Origin: Gracilariopsis chorda | Taxonomy: Eukaryota; Rhodophyta; Florideophyceae; Gracilariales; Gracilariaceae | Direction: 5' to 3' | Length of the DNA stretch: 64,000 nucleotides | NCBI GenBank assembly: GCA_003194525.1 | Contig: NBIV01000290.1 | Span: forward strand, 1 to 64,000 | Shown here: in pieces, positions 10,434-21,122 of the stretch | How the letters are laid out: every line of letters starts with the position of its first letter | How positions within the stretch are numbered: position 1 is the stretch's first letter | Program-made: the position numbers and the translations under genes | Notes under the pieces: model-generated | Databases searched by the model: none | What the model saw: the letters and a program-made list of their open reading frames with translations, nothing else | What the model was told of the DNA's origin: nothing

Positions 10434-13004
10434 ATGCGCTTCAATACTACGTTTGAAATCGATGGAACACATGCATTGGACCATCGTCCATGGAATCGCC
10501 CGGAGGCTACGAAGCCGTCTTCCAACGCATTCATTTCTCATATTGACAACAGCGAAGAACAGCTAGTGGTTGAGAAGGCAGAAAACATGTTCAGAGAAAC
10601 ACGCAGGCCTTCGACTTTTGCGAAACAGGAAGGCGCAGCGGCTTTCCGTGTCCCATTAAAGGCTCGAATGCCATGCGCAGATAAATTTCTTGAGTTACCT
10701 AGACCAATCCTCAGTACTTATCCGAGGCGCAGACCTAATTCATTGATGCGAAGAGTCTTAGGATTATTCATGGCACTCTCGGTGGCGATTGGATTGCTTG
10801 GATGCATGATGGATCGACTATCCACCGAGCTAGATACGATAGAATCAGAATTGCGGAGACGTAATGATATAATGGCAGCTAAGGAGCGTTTCGAAGAGAC
10901 TTCACTTCATACACCATCAACACTCGGTCCTGAGCGAAGTTCGAGAAGACTCGCTGCTGCAGGTATTGAACCGCAGATTGGCGATTCGCATGGTCTCAAG
11001 CAAGAGAGTGGGCTTTGGGGTAACATTAAGCTGAGGCTGTGGACACTTCATAAGGTTGTAAGTATCCTAAGTGACGGAACGCATTTCGAGATATCCGCGG
11101 CCCTGTTCAAAACCATATCTAGGGTAGCAGAAACCACTCTCTTTCCGAGTATGCCAGGAAACAATACTGTTGGGCGGGCTCCACATCCAGAGCATGGAAC
11201 AAATGGTTCTCCAAAAACGTTGTTTCTAGCCAAGGCACAACTTCATGATTATACCAACGCGAATCGGACTCTATTTACTTCAGCTGGAAAGCAGCAGGGC
11301 ACGCAACATGACACAGTAACAGAAACCTCAAACCCGATGCGAATATCAACACATGCTTGGACGGGATCTACCTTCTCTAGAACGGTGTCAGGGACACCTA
11401 CGTCATACAACCTTCACAGACCTGCAATCAACACTGTGAATCTCAAAACACCTACTCAGGATGCAGTTTTGGCATCGCTCAATCAACCAAGTCCTTTACC
11501 TCGCATCGGGCCTAATCACTTCTCAACCTCAAACATCGATCAGTCTTATCCATTCCCTATCTCTGTTAATGCTCATAAGGAAAGACGTCAAAATGTCATC
11601 AGATCATCACAATTCGCAGATGTCCAGATAGCAAGCGCTGGATCTTTGATAGTATGGGAATTGCCTATGGGAAGATCTCTGTGCCGTTTGTTCAATGTGG
11701 GAAGGCTGAGAAACGGAACATTGGTCTTACCAACGTGGATGAAAAAACACAGAGAAGCACTTGCGGTTCATTGTGGTATAAGGGAGGTGTTCTTCGTCTT
11801 GGATATCCATGCAAAAGAACATGACAAATGGGTCCATGGTCTCAGTAACGTTCAGTTGGACGATACCTATGCTGACCGCGATCTCTTCAGCTTGCAGACC
11901 CCAAGACATCATATGCCCCATTTTCTATCTGACATCATTGCGCCTCTGGTGGCTTCTGAAGTTCTTCTCGGATCTGGTCGTGAGTCAATCCCCTTCAAAA
12001 TAATCTCAGCAGAGATGCCAACCACCACCAATCATCCTCAGATACCACTATACGATACTAGACCAATTCTGTTCTTGAACATAGAAACAGCGGTTGAGCC
12101 CCCCACAAATTGGGTTCCAAGCTTGGCGAGATTCTTTGAACACAAGAGAGTCGGTTTCGAGTTGGCGGTGGATGAATTGCCTCTAAGCAAAGATGCTGTA
12201 GGAAACCTCGACCGTCTAAGATTGTTCCGTTCAGTCATGAGCACCAACATCAACCCCTACGAGCCCTACGGCTTGTTCGACGCTGACGGCAAGAATTATG
12301 TATTCCAAGTCAATGGAATATCTCGAAAACCGACATGGATGACCGAGGGAATATGCAAACAGCACTGCAAAACATCAGTCACTGTACTGACCAGGGAAGG
12401 ACATCGGGCTCTTCTTGAAGTGGATAAGTTGGAGAACAAAATCAAGAGTCGTTTCATGGATCATGGTCTAGAGACAGAAGTCAAAATTGTAGACTTCCGA
12501 GACACTTCGTTTGATGAACAAGTGAAAATTATGCAAGAAACGAATGTCCTCATAGCTAGTCATGGCGCAGGCAATACAAATCTTGTTTTTATGAGACCAG
12601 GAGGAGCCGTAATTGAAATCTTTCCTTTCTCATACAAAGCAGGACCGTTCGATGGCTTTGCGAAAATATTTGGTATGGAGTACAAGACTGCAATGTCTGC
12701 ACCTCAAACTGAAGTATTCAAAACATGTATGCACCGCAACGAGAAAAACAAGAAGATCCTGCAGGAGGTGTTCGAGAAATGGGATCGTGCGGTGGAACAA
12801 GAAAAGGTTTCTCCTTGGATTCATCGACTCGAGTTCGAAAAAGAGTTTGGCAAACCCGGAAAGTCTGAAGGGATGCAGACACGAATATGCGTACGCCAAC
12901 AACAGCTGAAGTTCAACATTGATGCCGTAGCGCAAATGGCGTTGGAGTCTGCAGTGGGACAAATCAACCTCTCGAAAATGTATTCCCAACAGTCAAGATC
13001 ATGA
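10434..13004 (+). CDS. GT61-family (DUF563) glycosyltransferase, type II membrane protein
   Basis: A single-exon frame of 856 aa from ATG 10434. The frame is open further upstream to about 10293 but only from a TTG; ATG 10746 is an alternative start just before the membrane segment. A hydrophobic span (LGLFMALSVAIGLLG) at residues about 108-125 is preceded by Arg-rich sequence, giving a cytosolic N-terminus and a signal anchor for Golgi or ER. A long low-complexity stem (to about residue 400) leads to a C-terminal catalytic region with the family hallmark SHGAGNTNLVFMRPGGAVIE near residue 709, as in plant xylosyl-/arabinosyltransferases and O-GlcNAc transferase EOGT. Family membership is clear; the sugar and acceptor are not. 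It probably works on cell-wall polysaccharide or glycoprotein. Its end is 152 bp from the end of the convergent FAD gene. Confidence 0.85.
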   Translation: MRFNTTFEIDGTHALDHRPWNRPEATKPSSNAFISHIDNSEEQLVVEKAENMFRETRRPSTFAKQEGAAAFRVPLKARMPCADKFLELPRPILSTYPRRRPNSLMRRVLGLFMALSVAIGLLGCMMDRLSTELDTIESELRRRNDIMAAKERFEETSLHTPSTLGPERSSRRLAAAGIEPQIGDSHGLKQESGLWGNIKLRLWTLHKVVSILSDGTHFEISAALFKTISRVAETTLFPSMPGNNTVGRAPHPEHGTNGSPKTLFLAKAQLHDYTNANRTLFTSAGKQQGTQHDTVTETSNPMRISTHAWTGSTFSRTVSGTPTSYNLHRPAINTVNLKTPTQDAVLASLNQPSPLPRIGPNHFSTSNIDQSYPFPISVNAHKERRQNVIRSSQFADVQIASAGSLIVWELPMGRSLCRLFNVGRLRNGTLVLPTWMKKHREALAVHCGIREVFFVLDIHAKEHDKWVHGLSNVQLDDTYADRDLFSLQTPRHHMPHFLSDIIAPLVASEVLLGSGRESIPFKIISAEMPTTTNHPQIPLYDTRPILFLNIETAVEPPTNWVPSLARFFEHKRVGFELAVDELPLSKDAVGNLDRLRLFRSVMSTNINPYEPYGLFDADGKNYVFQVNGISRKPTWMTEGICKQHCKTSVTVLTREGHRALLEVDKLENKIKSRFMDHGLETEVKIVDFRDTSFDEQVKIMQETNVLIASHGAGNTNLVFMRPGGAVIEIFPFSYKAGPFDGFAKIFGMEYKTAMSAPQTEVFKTCMHRNEKNKKILQEVFEKWDRAVEQEKVSPWIHRLEFEKEFGKPGKSEGMQTRICVRQQQLKFNIDAVAQMALESAVGQINLSKMYSQQSRS

Positions 13005-13156
13005 CTATTACCATGGACACCGCTTCGAATGATCGAACATGTTTTAAAAAAACGAGTGAGGGTACCGTCGAACTCATTTGCCCAACCGTAGAATTAGAAT
13101 ACAACACGAAGTCCTTCGAGTTCTTCAATTACAGCTAAGAAAGTCGTACTTGCCCG

Positions 13157-15994
13157 CTAAGCCATTCTAAACGACAGAGTCATGCGGCGAACGTATTTCA
13201 CTTTGAGTGCTGCTTGCCACAAACACATCTGGGCAAGCGCGCAACGCGTCTCATCCGGTTTTAGCTTGTCCGTCGCAAGACTTCCGTGGACGCGCTCAAT
13301 GACTTCAAAAACGTCTGCAGATGCTTCGTTATGATTCAAGAACGACATTCGGTCGAGGTTGAACGAATGGTTCTCCACACATTCAAGAAGATCCCCAACT
13401 TTCCAGAGGATAAACCCATCGTCCCCACAGAAGAGTGAATCGCTGCCCTGGATAGGCTTCGGGTGTGCCCGACGTGATCTTGTACCGAAAACGGTGCATC
13501 CTAACTCAAACGTGGCATCCACTGTAGCAATCTCTCGAAGAAACATTAAGGCGTCTTCCAGTGAGTCGAAGCCACAACTCTTATAAGAATTGACCAATGC
13601 GGAAGAGAGAATTAAGTTGAACTGCTTGGGGTCATCATCTAGGGCTCCAGAGCTGAGTGATTCAAGTCCGCGCTTTAGGAAATCCTCGACGATAAGAATC
13701 TGAATCTGTTCGCCAACTGCCAGCAGTTCGGCTTTTCTATTAACGAACCCCACTCTCTCGGGTGTCTGAACAACAATCGTAGCCCGGGCTTCACTGTTTC
13801 TCTGCAAACTAGTAACCGTTATGTCTGAAAGATCCCCAACCATCTCGAGGATATTCACAGCAGTCTTATCATCGAACCAGCCGTCAGTCGAGACTGAGGG
13901 AACGCGTACCAAGCGATTGCCTTCATCTTCGTTTGGCTCTCCAACTTCAAGCCACCATGAGGGGTACACAACACTTGTGATGCAGGTAGTAAGTTCGGGA
14001 AGTCTTGTGTGTGTGGGTAGTGTTGTATGTTTTTGTATGCTCCCGACTATATTTCGCAGTACAGTTTCCGCCAGCTTTGCACGCCCTCTCCGGGCGCCGG
14101 ATGGATCAAGGTCAAGACGATCTGCGATGAAAAGAGTGCGAAGAGCGATGCAAAGATCTGCTGGGGTAGGGCAGTCGAATTCGTAGGCCGTAAAAGCAGC
14201 AGCCCCCGTCGTAGCAAGATCATACCCATGGCGCAATGCATCCGCTATTCGAACTAACAATTTTGTACTCTTCACAGTTATCCTTGCTCGTTCAGGCTCT
14301 TTGGCGCCTGATTGATTCTCGATATGATCTTCGTTTCTCAACAGATTCATGCTCGACCTGCTTCTGCAACGTTTTTGACGAGGCCCAAATCTATGCAATC
14401 GGCCGTTTCCTATTGCAACGATCACTACTGGTACGTTCTCAGCCATCCTGGATGCAATTCTTCCAAGCCCTTGCTGAAGGCGAGACAGCACCGCGTTAAA
14501 GATCAGCAGCGCAAACAACGCAAACAAGGTTGAGTTTTTAGCGGGTGAGTAGGGAAGTTCATAAAGTCGAGAGTGGTCATTAATTGCCAAACTCTGTTTC
14601 GCTCGCCACGGACGAAGTGCTCGATTGGCAGAAAGCCGTTCTGCAACGTCTAGACCGGTCATAAGCGCGTCCTCATGAAAACCGTATCGCGCATACGCAC
14701 CGCAAAACCATGAACGATTTCGACCTTGCAATTCTGTCTGTATTCTGGGCTGCGCGCGCACGGCTTCGTCGGTGAATTGAGGATGTTCGAAAGTTAGTTG
14801 GTGAAGTTTCTTCTCAGGATCGACGGGTGTTATTGGGTTGAGGGTTAGAAAGAGGTCAGGGACAGGGTTAGGCGATTTGTGAAGATTTTGAAGTTTGTTT
14901 AACCAGTATGAAACGCATACGGGTTCATCGTCGCCATCATGCGAAGGGGTTCCCTCCTCGTGTGGCGTTTGCGATCTACTGATAAAGTTCCAAGCGCTCC
15001 ATACAGTTGTATTTATCGGCATGAGGCGCGGATCAGTGTGAATGTAAGCGAAATTCTTAGAGTACTTGAAGGCGCCGAGTATTCGTTTTTCTTCCTCGGT
15101 CGCGTTTTGACCCAGGAGCTTGAGAGTAGTTGGGGCGTGGGTTGCGAAAACAATGTGATCAAAGTCCTTAGGGTCGCAGTTTTCTGCTCGTACGGTGACT
15201 ACATCAGGACTTCGTTCGACGGCTGTGACGGGGGTTTCGGTAGTTACAATGCCACCGTTCTCGCGTATCTGGCTAACAACTCGAGAAACGTAATCGCGAG
15301 ATCTCTTCGCTGGCGTCCGCCACTGGGGACGGTCAAGCACCTGGGCCAGACCGTGATTAACAAAGAAACGAAAAAGCGCGCGCGCTGGGAACTCCATTGC
15401 GCTGTTAAACGAAGCTGACCACACGGCTGCTATCATCGGAATGAGATAGCCACGGATAAAGACCGTGGAGTAAGAACCTTTGGAAAGAAATTCTCCAAGG
15501 TTTATGTCCGCGTCTGGGAAGGGTGGATTTGTGTCAAGACGGTTGACAAAGTCATGCACAGCATTGTTAAAGCGGCGCATGTCGTAGAGCATTGTATACA
15601 TTGAGGTTCTGTACAGGTTGGCGCGATCAGCGAAAAGAGTGTGAAGGCTTTCTGAGCCCCACTCGAGGAGATCAGAATGCGGCAACTTGACGCTTGCTGC
15701 GAATGACATGGAAGAGTTTTCTTCCTCCACGTCGAGGGTCTCGAAAAGACTGACCAAGTCTGGATATGTGGTAGTATTGTACACGATGAAACCGGCATCA
15801 ATGGCGACAGTGGCGGATGTTGGACTGTGCGGGACGGGCAGGTCAATGGTGTGGGCGTGCCCGCCTGCGTGACAGGCGGCTTCGTAGAGGTGGACGCGGA
15901 ATCCGGAACGCGCCAAGAGCCAGGCAGCACCTAAGCCTGCGGCTCCCGCGCCGACGACGGCGACAGAAGCAGGTGAGGAATGGGAATCAGCCAT
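13157..15994 (-). CDS. FAD-dependent amine-oxidase-like oxidoreductase (COG2907 type) with long C-terminal extension
   Basis: Single exon, 945 aa from ATG 15994; the frame is open upstream to 16141, but the Rossmann fold starts close to this ATG. Residues 13-23 (VGAGAAGLGAA) are the FAD-binding GxGxxG box, followed by the GG motif (HAGGHAH) and an amine-oxidase-like domain to about residue 450, ending in WFCGAYARYGFHEDALMTG. This matches the bacterial/plant COG2907 proteins that, in plants, are fused to cyclopropane-fatty-acid synthase. Here the domain is followed by one hydrophobic span (LFALFALLIFNAVLSRL, about 486-505) and some 430 residues in which I see no SAM-binding methyltransferase motif. 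A role in lipid or sterol oxidation is a guess. It is convergent with the glycosyltransferase gene. Confidence 0.8.
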   Translation of the reverse strand: MADSHSSPASVAVVGAGAAGLGAAWLLARSGFRVHLYEAACHAGGHAHTIDLPVPHSPTSATVAIDAGFIVYNTTTYPDLVSLFETLDVEEENSSMSFAASVKLPHSDLLEWGSESLHTLFADRANLYRTSMYTMLYDMRRFNNAVHDFVNRLDTNPPFPDADINLGEFLSKGSYSTVFIRGYLIPMIAAVWSASFNSAMEFPARALFRFFVNHGLAQVLDRPQWRTPAKRSRDYVSRVVSQIRENGGIVTTETPVTAVERSPDVVTVRAENCDPKDFDHIVFATHAPTTLKLLGQNATEEEKRILGAFKYSKNFAYIHTDPRLMPINTTVWSAWNFISRSQTPHEEGTPSHDGDDEPVCVSYWLNKLQNLHKSPNPVPDLFLTLNPITPVDPEKKLHQLTFEHPQFTDEAVRAQPRIQTELQGRNRSWFCGAYARYGFHEDALMTGLDVAERLSANRALRPWRAKQSLAINDHSRLYELPYSPAKNSTLFALFALLIFNAVLSRLQQGLGRIASRMAENVPVVIVAIGNGRLHRFGPRQKRCRSRSSMNLLRNEDHIENQSGAKEPERARITVKSTKLLVRIADALRHGYDLATTGAAAFTAYEFDCPTPADLCIALRTLFIADRLDLDPSGARRGRAKLAETVLRNIVGSIQKHTTLPTHTRLPELTTCITSVVYPSWWLEVGEPNEDEGNRLVRVPSVSTDGWFDDKTAVNILEMVGDLSDITVTSLQRNSEARATIVVQTPERVGFVNRKAELLAVGEQIQILIVEDFLKRGLESLSSGALDDDPKQFNLILSSALVNSYKSCGFDSLEDALMFLREIATVDATFELGCTVFGTRSRRAHPKPIQGSDSLFCGDDGFILWKVGDLLECVENHSFNLDRMSFLNHNEASADVFEVIERVHGSLATDKLKPDETRCALAQMCLWQAALKVKYVRRMTLSFRMA

Positions 15995-17386
15995 CGTTGA
16001 CACGCCGCGGTGACGTTGGCGAGTGGATTGGGTGCGAGATTGCACGATCGCGCGGTTTTCGACTCGCGTGCAGCTGTGCACTCTCTCGCGCGGAAACCAT
16101 TCAGCGGAGTTGTTTCGGTTCACAAGCTTTACTGTTTCCATTTTTTGTTACGCTAGAGCTACATACTGTACCAAGGGAACTGTAAACAAGCGTGTCCAGT
16201 CGCAACCTTTCTTGTCGTTTGAACTCGGAGTGCGATGTTTGGGGGGGACGTACGTTGTCCGTGTTCCAATGTTACACGTGTACCTCATGTAATTCTCGTT
16301 GTTCATGAACGTGGCAGGGGGAACGAGCCAAAAGCCTTTCGATTGGACTGCTCGCTCCACAATCGCAGTCCTGACAGGGAGCTGAACACTGGGTTAGCGA
16401 TTGCTAGCCTGTATGAGTGGTGAGCAAGTTGACCCTTTACTAATAGGGTAAGTTAGGACCTCATCCCCGATCATTCTTCGAGAAAAAGGGCAGGCCCATG
16501 AAACCATGCGTTGCTCTTGACTGTATTCTGCCCAGTGGCATTCACCGCCCAACCTGGCCCAACGCAAATCGCGAAGATCAATGCCTTTGACACAGCGAAG
16601 GCAGAGCGCCCCGCAACAGTCGGCAGTATGTAAGGTTAGCGCAATCCCTTATTCGATGGGCACTTTGTTCATGCTTAGTTTCCGGAACGCAGGCAGCAGC
16701 TATGCGCTGTAAGGGTTTGCATCTCACCGCTCCTCACCCTCACTTTCGTTCATCAGTGGATGCACTGCATGGCTTTGCATGCTTTGCGACAACATGTCCA
16801 TCCATCACCGATGCAATAATCTTACCAAAGCGCAATCTGTGCTTTATGCCACGTATCTATCTCGGGTCGCGTGGGATGCATCGATGACGGAGCTTCGCTC
16901 TCTTGCAGCACTGCACTTTTTTTTGGTCTGCAGTGAGAACGACGAAAGCAACCGCAACTTTACGTAAGTTAGACGGTGGTTGACGACACATTATTTATCA
17001 CTCGACGTAGCGCGTCTTGAGCAAAACCCGTAATCAAGCAAGAGAGACTGATAAAAGTACATTGGGCATGTAAGGTTATGTCAAAACCTGCGTACCGATC
17101 CGCGGACTCGTTTTCGAAGTCATCAAACAAAATGTTGAGCTTAGGCTGATGTACAACAACAAAACACAAATCTCGCACCACCAAACCACTTCATACAAGC
17201 AGCCACAAAAAGACGGCATACAAGACGTGATCGCGGAAACTGCTAAGATGAGCAGTATGCGCGTGGTAGCCCCTGACTAGACAAATGTCTTGTGCTGTTC
17301 CATAGATCGCAGTAGCTCGGTAAACATGTAACGTGTATCATGAGCCAAAGAAGTGTCTTTGACAGCACTATCAAAATAGCACCCGT
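15995..17386. other. Intergenic region, no gene seen
   Basis: About 1.4 kb between the 5' end of the FAD gene and the 3' end of trpE. It holds only short frames without recognisable motifs. It should include the promoter of the minus-strand FAD gene just right of 15994 and the 3' untranslated region of trpE left of 17387. No TATA box or polyadenylation signal stands out. Confidence 0.5.
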
Positions 17387-19186
17387 CTACGCATCGGCTT
17401 CAAATGCCTTTTCTGCTAGATCAACAGCTCTGTTCAGTGCCATAGCCTTGTTAACTGTTTCAGTATACTCCGCCTCCGGGTCCGATTCGAACACAATGCC
17501 AGCGCCAGCCTGCAAAAAGTATTGCCATTCTTCCACCCCTTCATCGGTGACACGAGTTTCATTTGGAACGACCATAGTCCGCAGCGCCAACGCCATATTC
17601 ATGGTATCATGGAAAGAGATATATCCGATACCGCCACCATAAGGCCCGCGTTTTGTTGGCTCAAGTTCGTCAATGATTTGCATAGATCGAATCTTAGGCG
17701 CACCGCTAATGGTACCGGCAGGTAACGTGGATCTTAACGCATCCCACGACGACAGACCCTCCCGCAATTTACCCTTTATTGTGCTACTGATGTGCATAAC
17801 ATGCGAGTACTTCTCGACCTGCATGATACTTTCGGGATGGACTGATCCGTAAGCTGCAACCTTTCCCACGTCATTACGGCCGAGGTCCACCAGCATCATA
17901 TGTTCTGAGCGGTCCTTCGAATCAGCCAAGAGATCTTTCATCAACACTTGATCCTCTTCTTCACTAGTACCACGTCGTCTGGTGCCCGCAAGCGGACGGT
18001 TAGTGAGCACTCCGTTCTCAACACGTGTGAGGATTTCCGGTGAAGACGCTACAAGATGACTACCGCGCGTTTGCATGTAAATCATGTAAGGCGACGGATT
18101 GATAATGCGCAAAGCCCTGTACACCGAGAAAGGGTCTGACTTGCTCCAACGTTCAAATCTTTGAGAGAAGACGGTTTGAAAGGTATCACCAATAGCAATG
18201 TAATGTTTGATCTTGGCAAGGGCATCCATAAACTGTTGTTTGGTCATGTTACTGGCGCAGGGTTTCGAAGCGGCTGCATCAGTATTGAGCGTGACGCGAC
18301 CCGGAGAAATTAATGACTGTGGGGTGGCGTTCGATAGACGAGTTGCAAGCTTGTCCACATGGCGCATACATTGATGATGCAGTCTTTGAATGGTGGATTC
18401 GGAGCGGTCGGGAAGTTGGGAGAGATCGGCCCAATGCATGACGTAAACGACCTTTGCAACGTGGTCAAATACGATAACGTCACGATAGAGTGCGAAGTGG
18501 AGGTCCGGAAGACGTCGATCATCGTTCGGGGCGGCGGAAAACGGTAGCGATTTGAGCTCTGCATAGCGCATTGTATCGTAGGCACCGTAGCCAACCCAGC
18601 CTCCGCTGAAGAGCTTTTCACCGCCTGGCAAGTGCTTGGGGTGGACCGGGTTCATCTGCTCGGTGATCTGGCGCATAAACTGCCACGGGTCTTCGCAGTG
18701 AAAGGTTTTCTGATCGGTGTGGCCATCGTCATGGGAATGAACGGTGACGCGTTGCTCAAAGGCGGTGATTTCGCGCACTGGACGGGCGCCTACGAAGCTG
18801 TAACGGCCGATTCTCTCGCCGGTGTGCACGCTTTCAAGCAGGAAGGAGGGGGTGGTTCGTTCGGTCTCGGAGACCAGACAGCGGTATACCAAAACGGGAG
18901 TGAGAAGATCTGAAAAGAGTTTCCGCCACAGAGGAACCATTCGGACTGAGGGATCGGATGCGAGGTGGGTGAAGGCAGACAGAGACGCACCGTCATACTG
19001 GTTGAATTGATCGGAAGAAGGGGTGGTACCGCCGGCGGCGGTGGGGGGTGCATCGCTGAGGGTTGCGCGGGGCAGGACGCGACGGCGCGATCGAGCGCAT
19101 CGCGAAGCACGGGCAGCGGGAACGGAACGGGATGCGGGGCGCGAAAGCAACGCGTTTGGATTGAGCGCGACGAAAGCAGACGCCAT
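17387..19186 (-). CDS. trpE: Anthranilate synthase component I, plastid-targeted
   Basis: Catalyses chorismate + glutamine/NH3 to anthranilate, the first committed step of tryptophan synthesis. 599 aa from ATG 19186; the frame continues upstream to 19258 but only from a GTG. The first 45 or so residues (MASAFVALNPNALLSRPASR and an Arg/Ser/Ala-rich run) look like a plastid transit peptide. An N-terminal TrpE domain with LLESVHTGERIGRYSFVG is followed by the chorismate-binding domain: RPLAGTRRRGTSEEED, LVDLGRNDVGKV, LPAGTISGAPKIRSM and GGGIGYISFHDTMNMALALR, all intact. The length is normal for a stand-alone subunit I with no glutaminase domain. In red algae the glutaminase (trpG) is plastid-encoded, so the partner is probably made in the plastid. 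It is divergent from the phosphatase gene, with about 375 bp between the start codons. Confidence 0.95.
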   Translation of the reverse strand: MASAFVALNPNALLSRPASRSVPAARASRCARSRRRVLPRATLSDAPPTAAGGTTPSSDQFNQYDGASLSAFTHLASDPSVRMVPLWRKLFSDLLTPVLVYRCLVSETERTTPSFLLESVHTGERIGRYSFVGARPVREITAFEQRVTVHSHDDGHTDQKTFHCEDPWQFMRQITEQMNPVHPKHLPGGEKLFSGGWVGYGAYDTMRYAELKSLPFSAAPNDDRRLPDLHFALYRDVIVFDHVAKVVYVMHWADLSQLPDRSESTIQRLHHQCMRHVDKLATRLSNATPQSLISPGRVTLNTDAAASKPCASNMTKQQFMDALAKIKHYIAIGDTFQTVFSQRFERWSKSDPFSVYRALRIINPSPYMIYMQTRGSHLVASSPEILTRVENGVLTNRPLAGTRRRGTSEEEDQVLMKDLLADSKDRSEHMMLVDLGRNDVGKVAAYGSVHPESIMQVEKYSHVMHISSTIKGKLREGLSSWDALRSTLPAGTISGAPKIRSMQIIDELEPTKRGPYGGGIGYISFHDTMNMALALRTMVVPNETRVTDEGVEEWQYFLQAGAGIVFESDPEAEYTETVNKAMALNRAVDLAEKAFEADA

Positions 19187-19561
19187 GTGAGGAATGCCGC
19201 GCCGAGGCGAACGACAGAGCGCACCGAACGGAGGTGTACGCGAAAGCGCTTGCGACACGTGCGAGCGTCTGCGCGCGGAGTACGACGGTATGCATCTCTA
19301 CAGCACCTCCTGCACAGCTCGGCGCACGCTGTGCACGCTGTAAGAGCGGTCTCGCCATGCCACTGTAAGACGGGCGGTGTGCGCGCATGGCTGTTACGCG
19401 GCACGTTGTGCGAACTGTGCAAGACGGTGGCGCGCTCAGCGCCTCACCCAACTGCTTCTCCGACCGTCACCACCGCCCCCCACCAGCCGTCCTTCCGACG
19501 CGCACCCGCGTCCGCGCCCTCCCCCTCGTCTTCCCAACTCTCCACCATTTTCACCCCGGCC
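19187..19561. promoter_or_regulatory. Bidirectional promoter region of trpE and the tyrosine phosphatase gene
   Basis: Only 375 bp separate the two divergent start codons. The trpE-side half is rich in GCG/CGC and the phosphatase-side half is C-rich and T/C-rich. No TATA box is evident. The claim rests on gene arrangement alone. Confidence 0.45.
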
Positions 19562-21122
19562 ATGCGGACGCGCGACTCGTCGCGCGCCTCGCCTTCACAG
19601 CGACCCACGTCGCGAATTCCCTTCGGTGTTGGCGCTCGTTTCGACCGACTGCGTCGTCGCGCAAGGGGTGCCCCTCCGAACCAAGCCTCTTCCTCTTCAA
19701 CTCCCCGCTCCGTCCCCATTCCACATCTTCCTCATCTTCACCGTCAGACCCCACAACCCGCCTCCTCCCCTCCAAAGTCTAACCCTCCCGCCCCAACCAA
19801 CAGAGATGCCTACATCGCCGCACTCGAAGCTCGTATGCGTCAGATGGAAAAGGTTCCCACCAGCTCATTCTACCACTCGTATGCCGGCGAATTTGACGTA
19901 AGTTTCCACAACAAACACCTTTTTTACTACCTCCAAAAGAAAACGCTGCGCTTCGCAGTTCTAACCTAATCCCCTCCTCTCCTCTCCTCTCCGCTCCCCA
20001 CAGACGCTTTTGACCGTCGACAGAAGGGCCGTTCGAAGTCTTTCCGAATTCGAAACAAGCACCAGAGTCGAGAACGCCTATCGCAACCGATATGCAAACA
20101 TTCTTTCCAACGAGCGCACCCGCGTCAAGTTGCAAGAAATAGCGCCTGGCGGCAACGACTACATCAATGCAAACTTTGTCACCGGTCACTGCCGTCACCC
20201 CGGTTACATAGCTACACAAGCCCCGCTCCCGGAAACCACCCCTCACTTTTGGCAAATGGTTTACGAGTCTGTCTCGCCCGTCATTATCATGCTTACCAGG
20301 GAGCAAGAGGACTTCTGTGAAGTGGTCAAGAGCGATCAGTATTGGCCCCCCACAGGTGAGAACCTTCTCTTTCACGACTATCTCGTCCACGGCATCGACG
20401 AAAAGGTTGACACTCAACGCGGACTCATTGAGCGCTACTTCCAGGTCGGGCGCGTCGTCGACAAGCGTAAAAAACATGCAAGGGACCTTGTGCATGCCGA
20501 TTCGCTCATTCCGCCCGCATCCGACAGCTCGGTTTGGGAGACTCCAGCTCGTGGTCGCACCCAAACAGTCTGTGATGACGACCAGTACGATTGCAGTGAC
20601 GAGGAACTATTTCGCAACCTCGAGCTCATCGGACCCGTTTTGGATGTGGTTCAGTTGCAGTATCTAGACTGGCCGGATCAAAACGTGCCGGCACACCCCA
20701 GAACGCTACTCGACTTGTGCCAGAGAGTGGATGAAATCCTCTCTGCTCACTATCTGAAAACCACCGTGTCAGCGCCGCCTATTGTACATTGCTCGGCTGG
20801 CGTGGGGCGTACCGGCACCTTTATAGCTATTGACCGCACGCTGAGACGCTTGTGGGATGCCTTTTCTCAGGGCATCAGTCCCGAACCTGTGCCCGTTGAA
20901 GAAATAAGAGAACTGGTGCGACAACTTAAGAACGAACGCAGTAAGATGGTACAAACAGCCGAACAGTATCGCTTCATTTTTGAAGCTGTTCTGGCTGGAA
21001 TGCGCAGCTGGTGTCAAGGTAAGGCTCTGTTCGGTTCACAGCCTTACTCCAGAGATCCCAACTCTTGCAATGGCAACAACATACCCACGGTGAAGCAACG
21101 GCCTGCGAATCAAGATGGCTAG
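19562..21122 (+). CDS. Classical protein tyrosine phosphatase, one intron
   Basis: Removes phosphate from phosphotyrosine in proteins. Two exons, 19562-19897 and 20004-21122 (484 aa), joined in phase 0 across a GTAAGT...CAG intron. The first about 85 residues are Ser/Pro/Arg-rich and probably disordered. The catalytic domain has NDYINANFV (substrate loop), GYIATQAPLPETTPHFWQMV, the WPD loop (YLDWPDQNVP, about residue 331) and the P-loop VHCSAGVGRTGTF (catalytic Cys about 375), then the Q-loop region VQTAEQYRFIFEAV. An acidic insert (DDDQYDCSDEELF) lies between the core strands and the WPD loop. All catalytic residues are present, so the enzyme should be active. Its substrate is unknown. Convergent with the hydrolase gene. 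Confidence 0.92.
19898..20003 (+). other. Spliceosomal intron of the phosphatase gene
   Basis: A 106-bp phase-0 intron: GTAAGT donor at 19898, a T/C-rich tract (repeated CTCCTCTC) and CAG acceptor ending at 20003. In-frame reading across the intron meets a stop, and splicing joins GEFD to TLLTVDRR, which fits the phosphatase N-terminal helices. Confidence 0.85.

Noticed and set aside
18965-19561. Long plus-strand frame running upstream of the phosphatase start
   Set aside because: It overlaps the trpE coding strand on the opposite side and has a composition typical of an antisense shadow. The ATG at 19562 begins the plausible protein.
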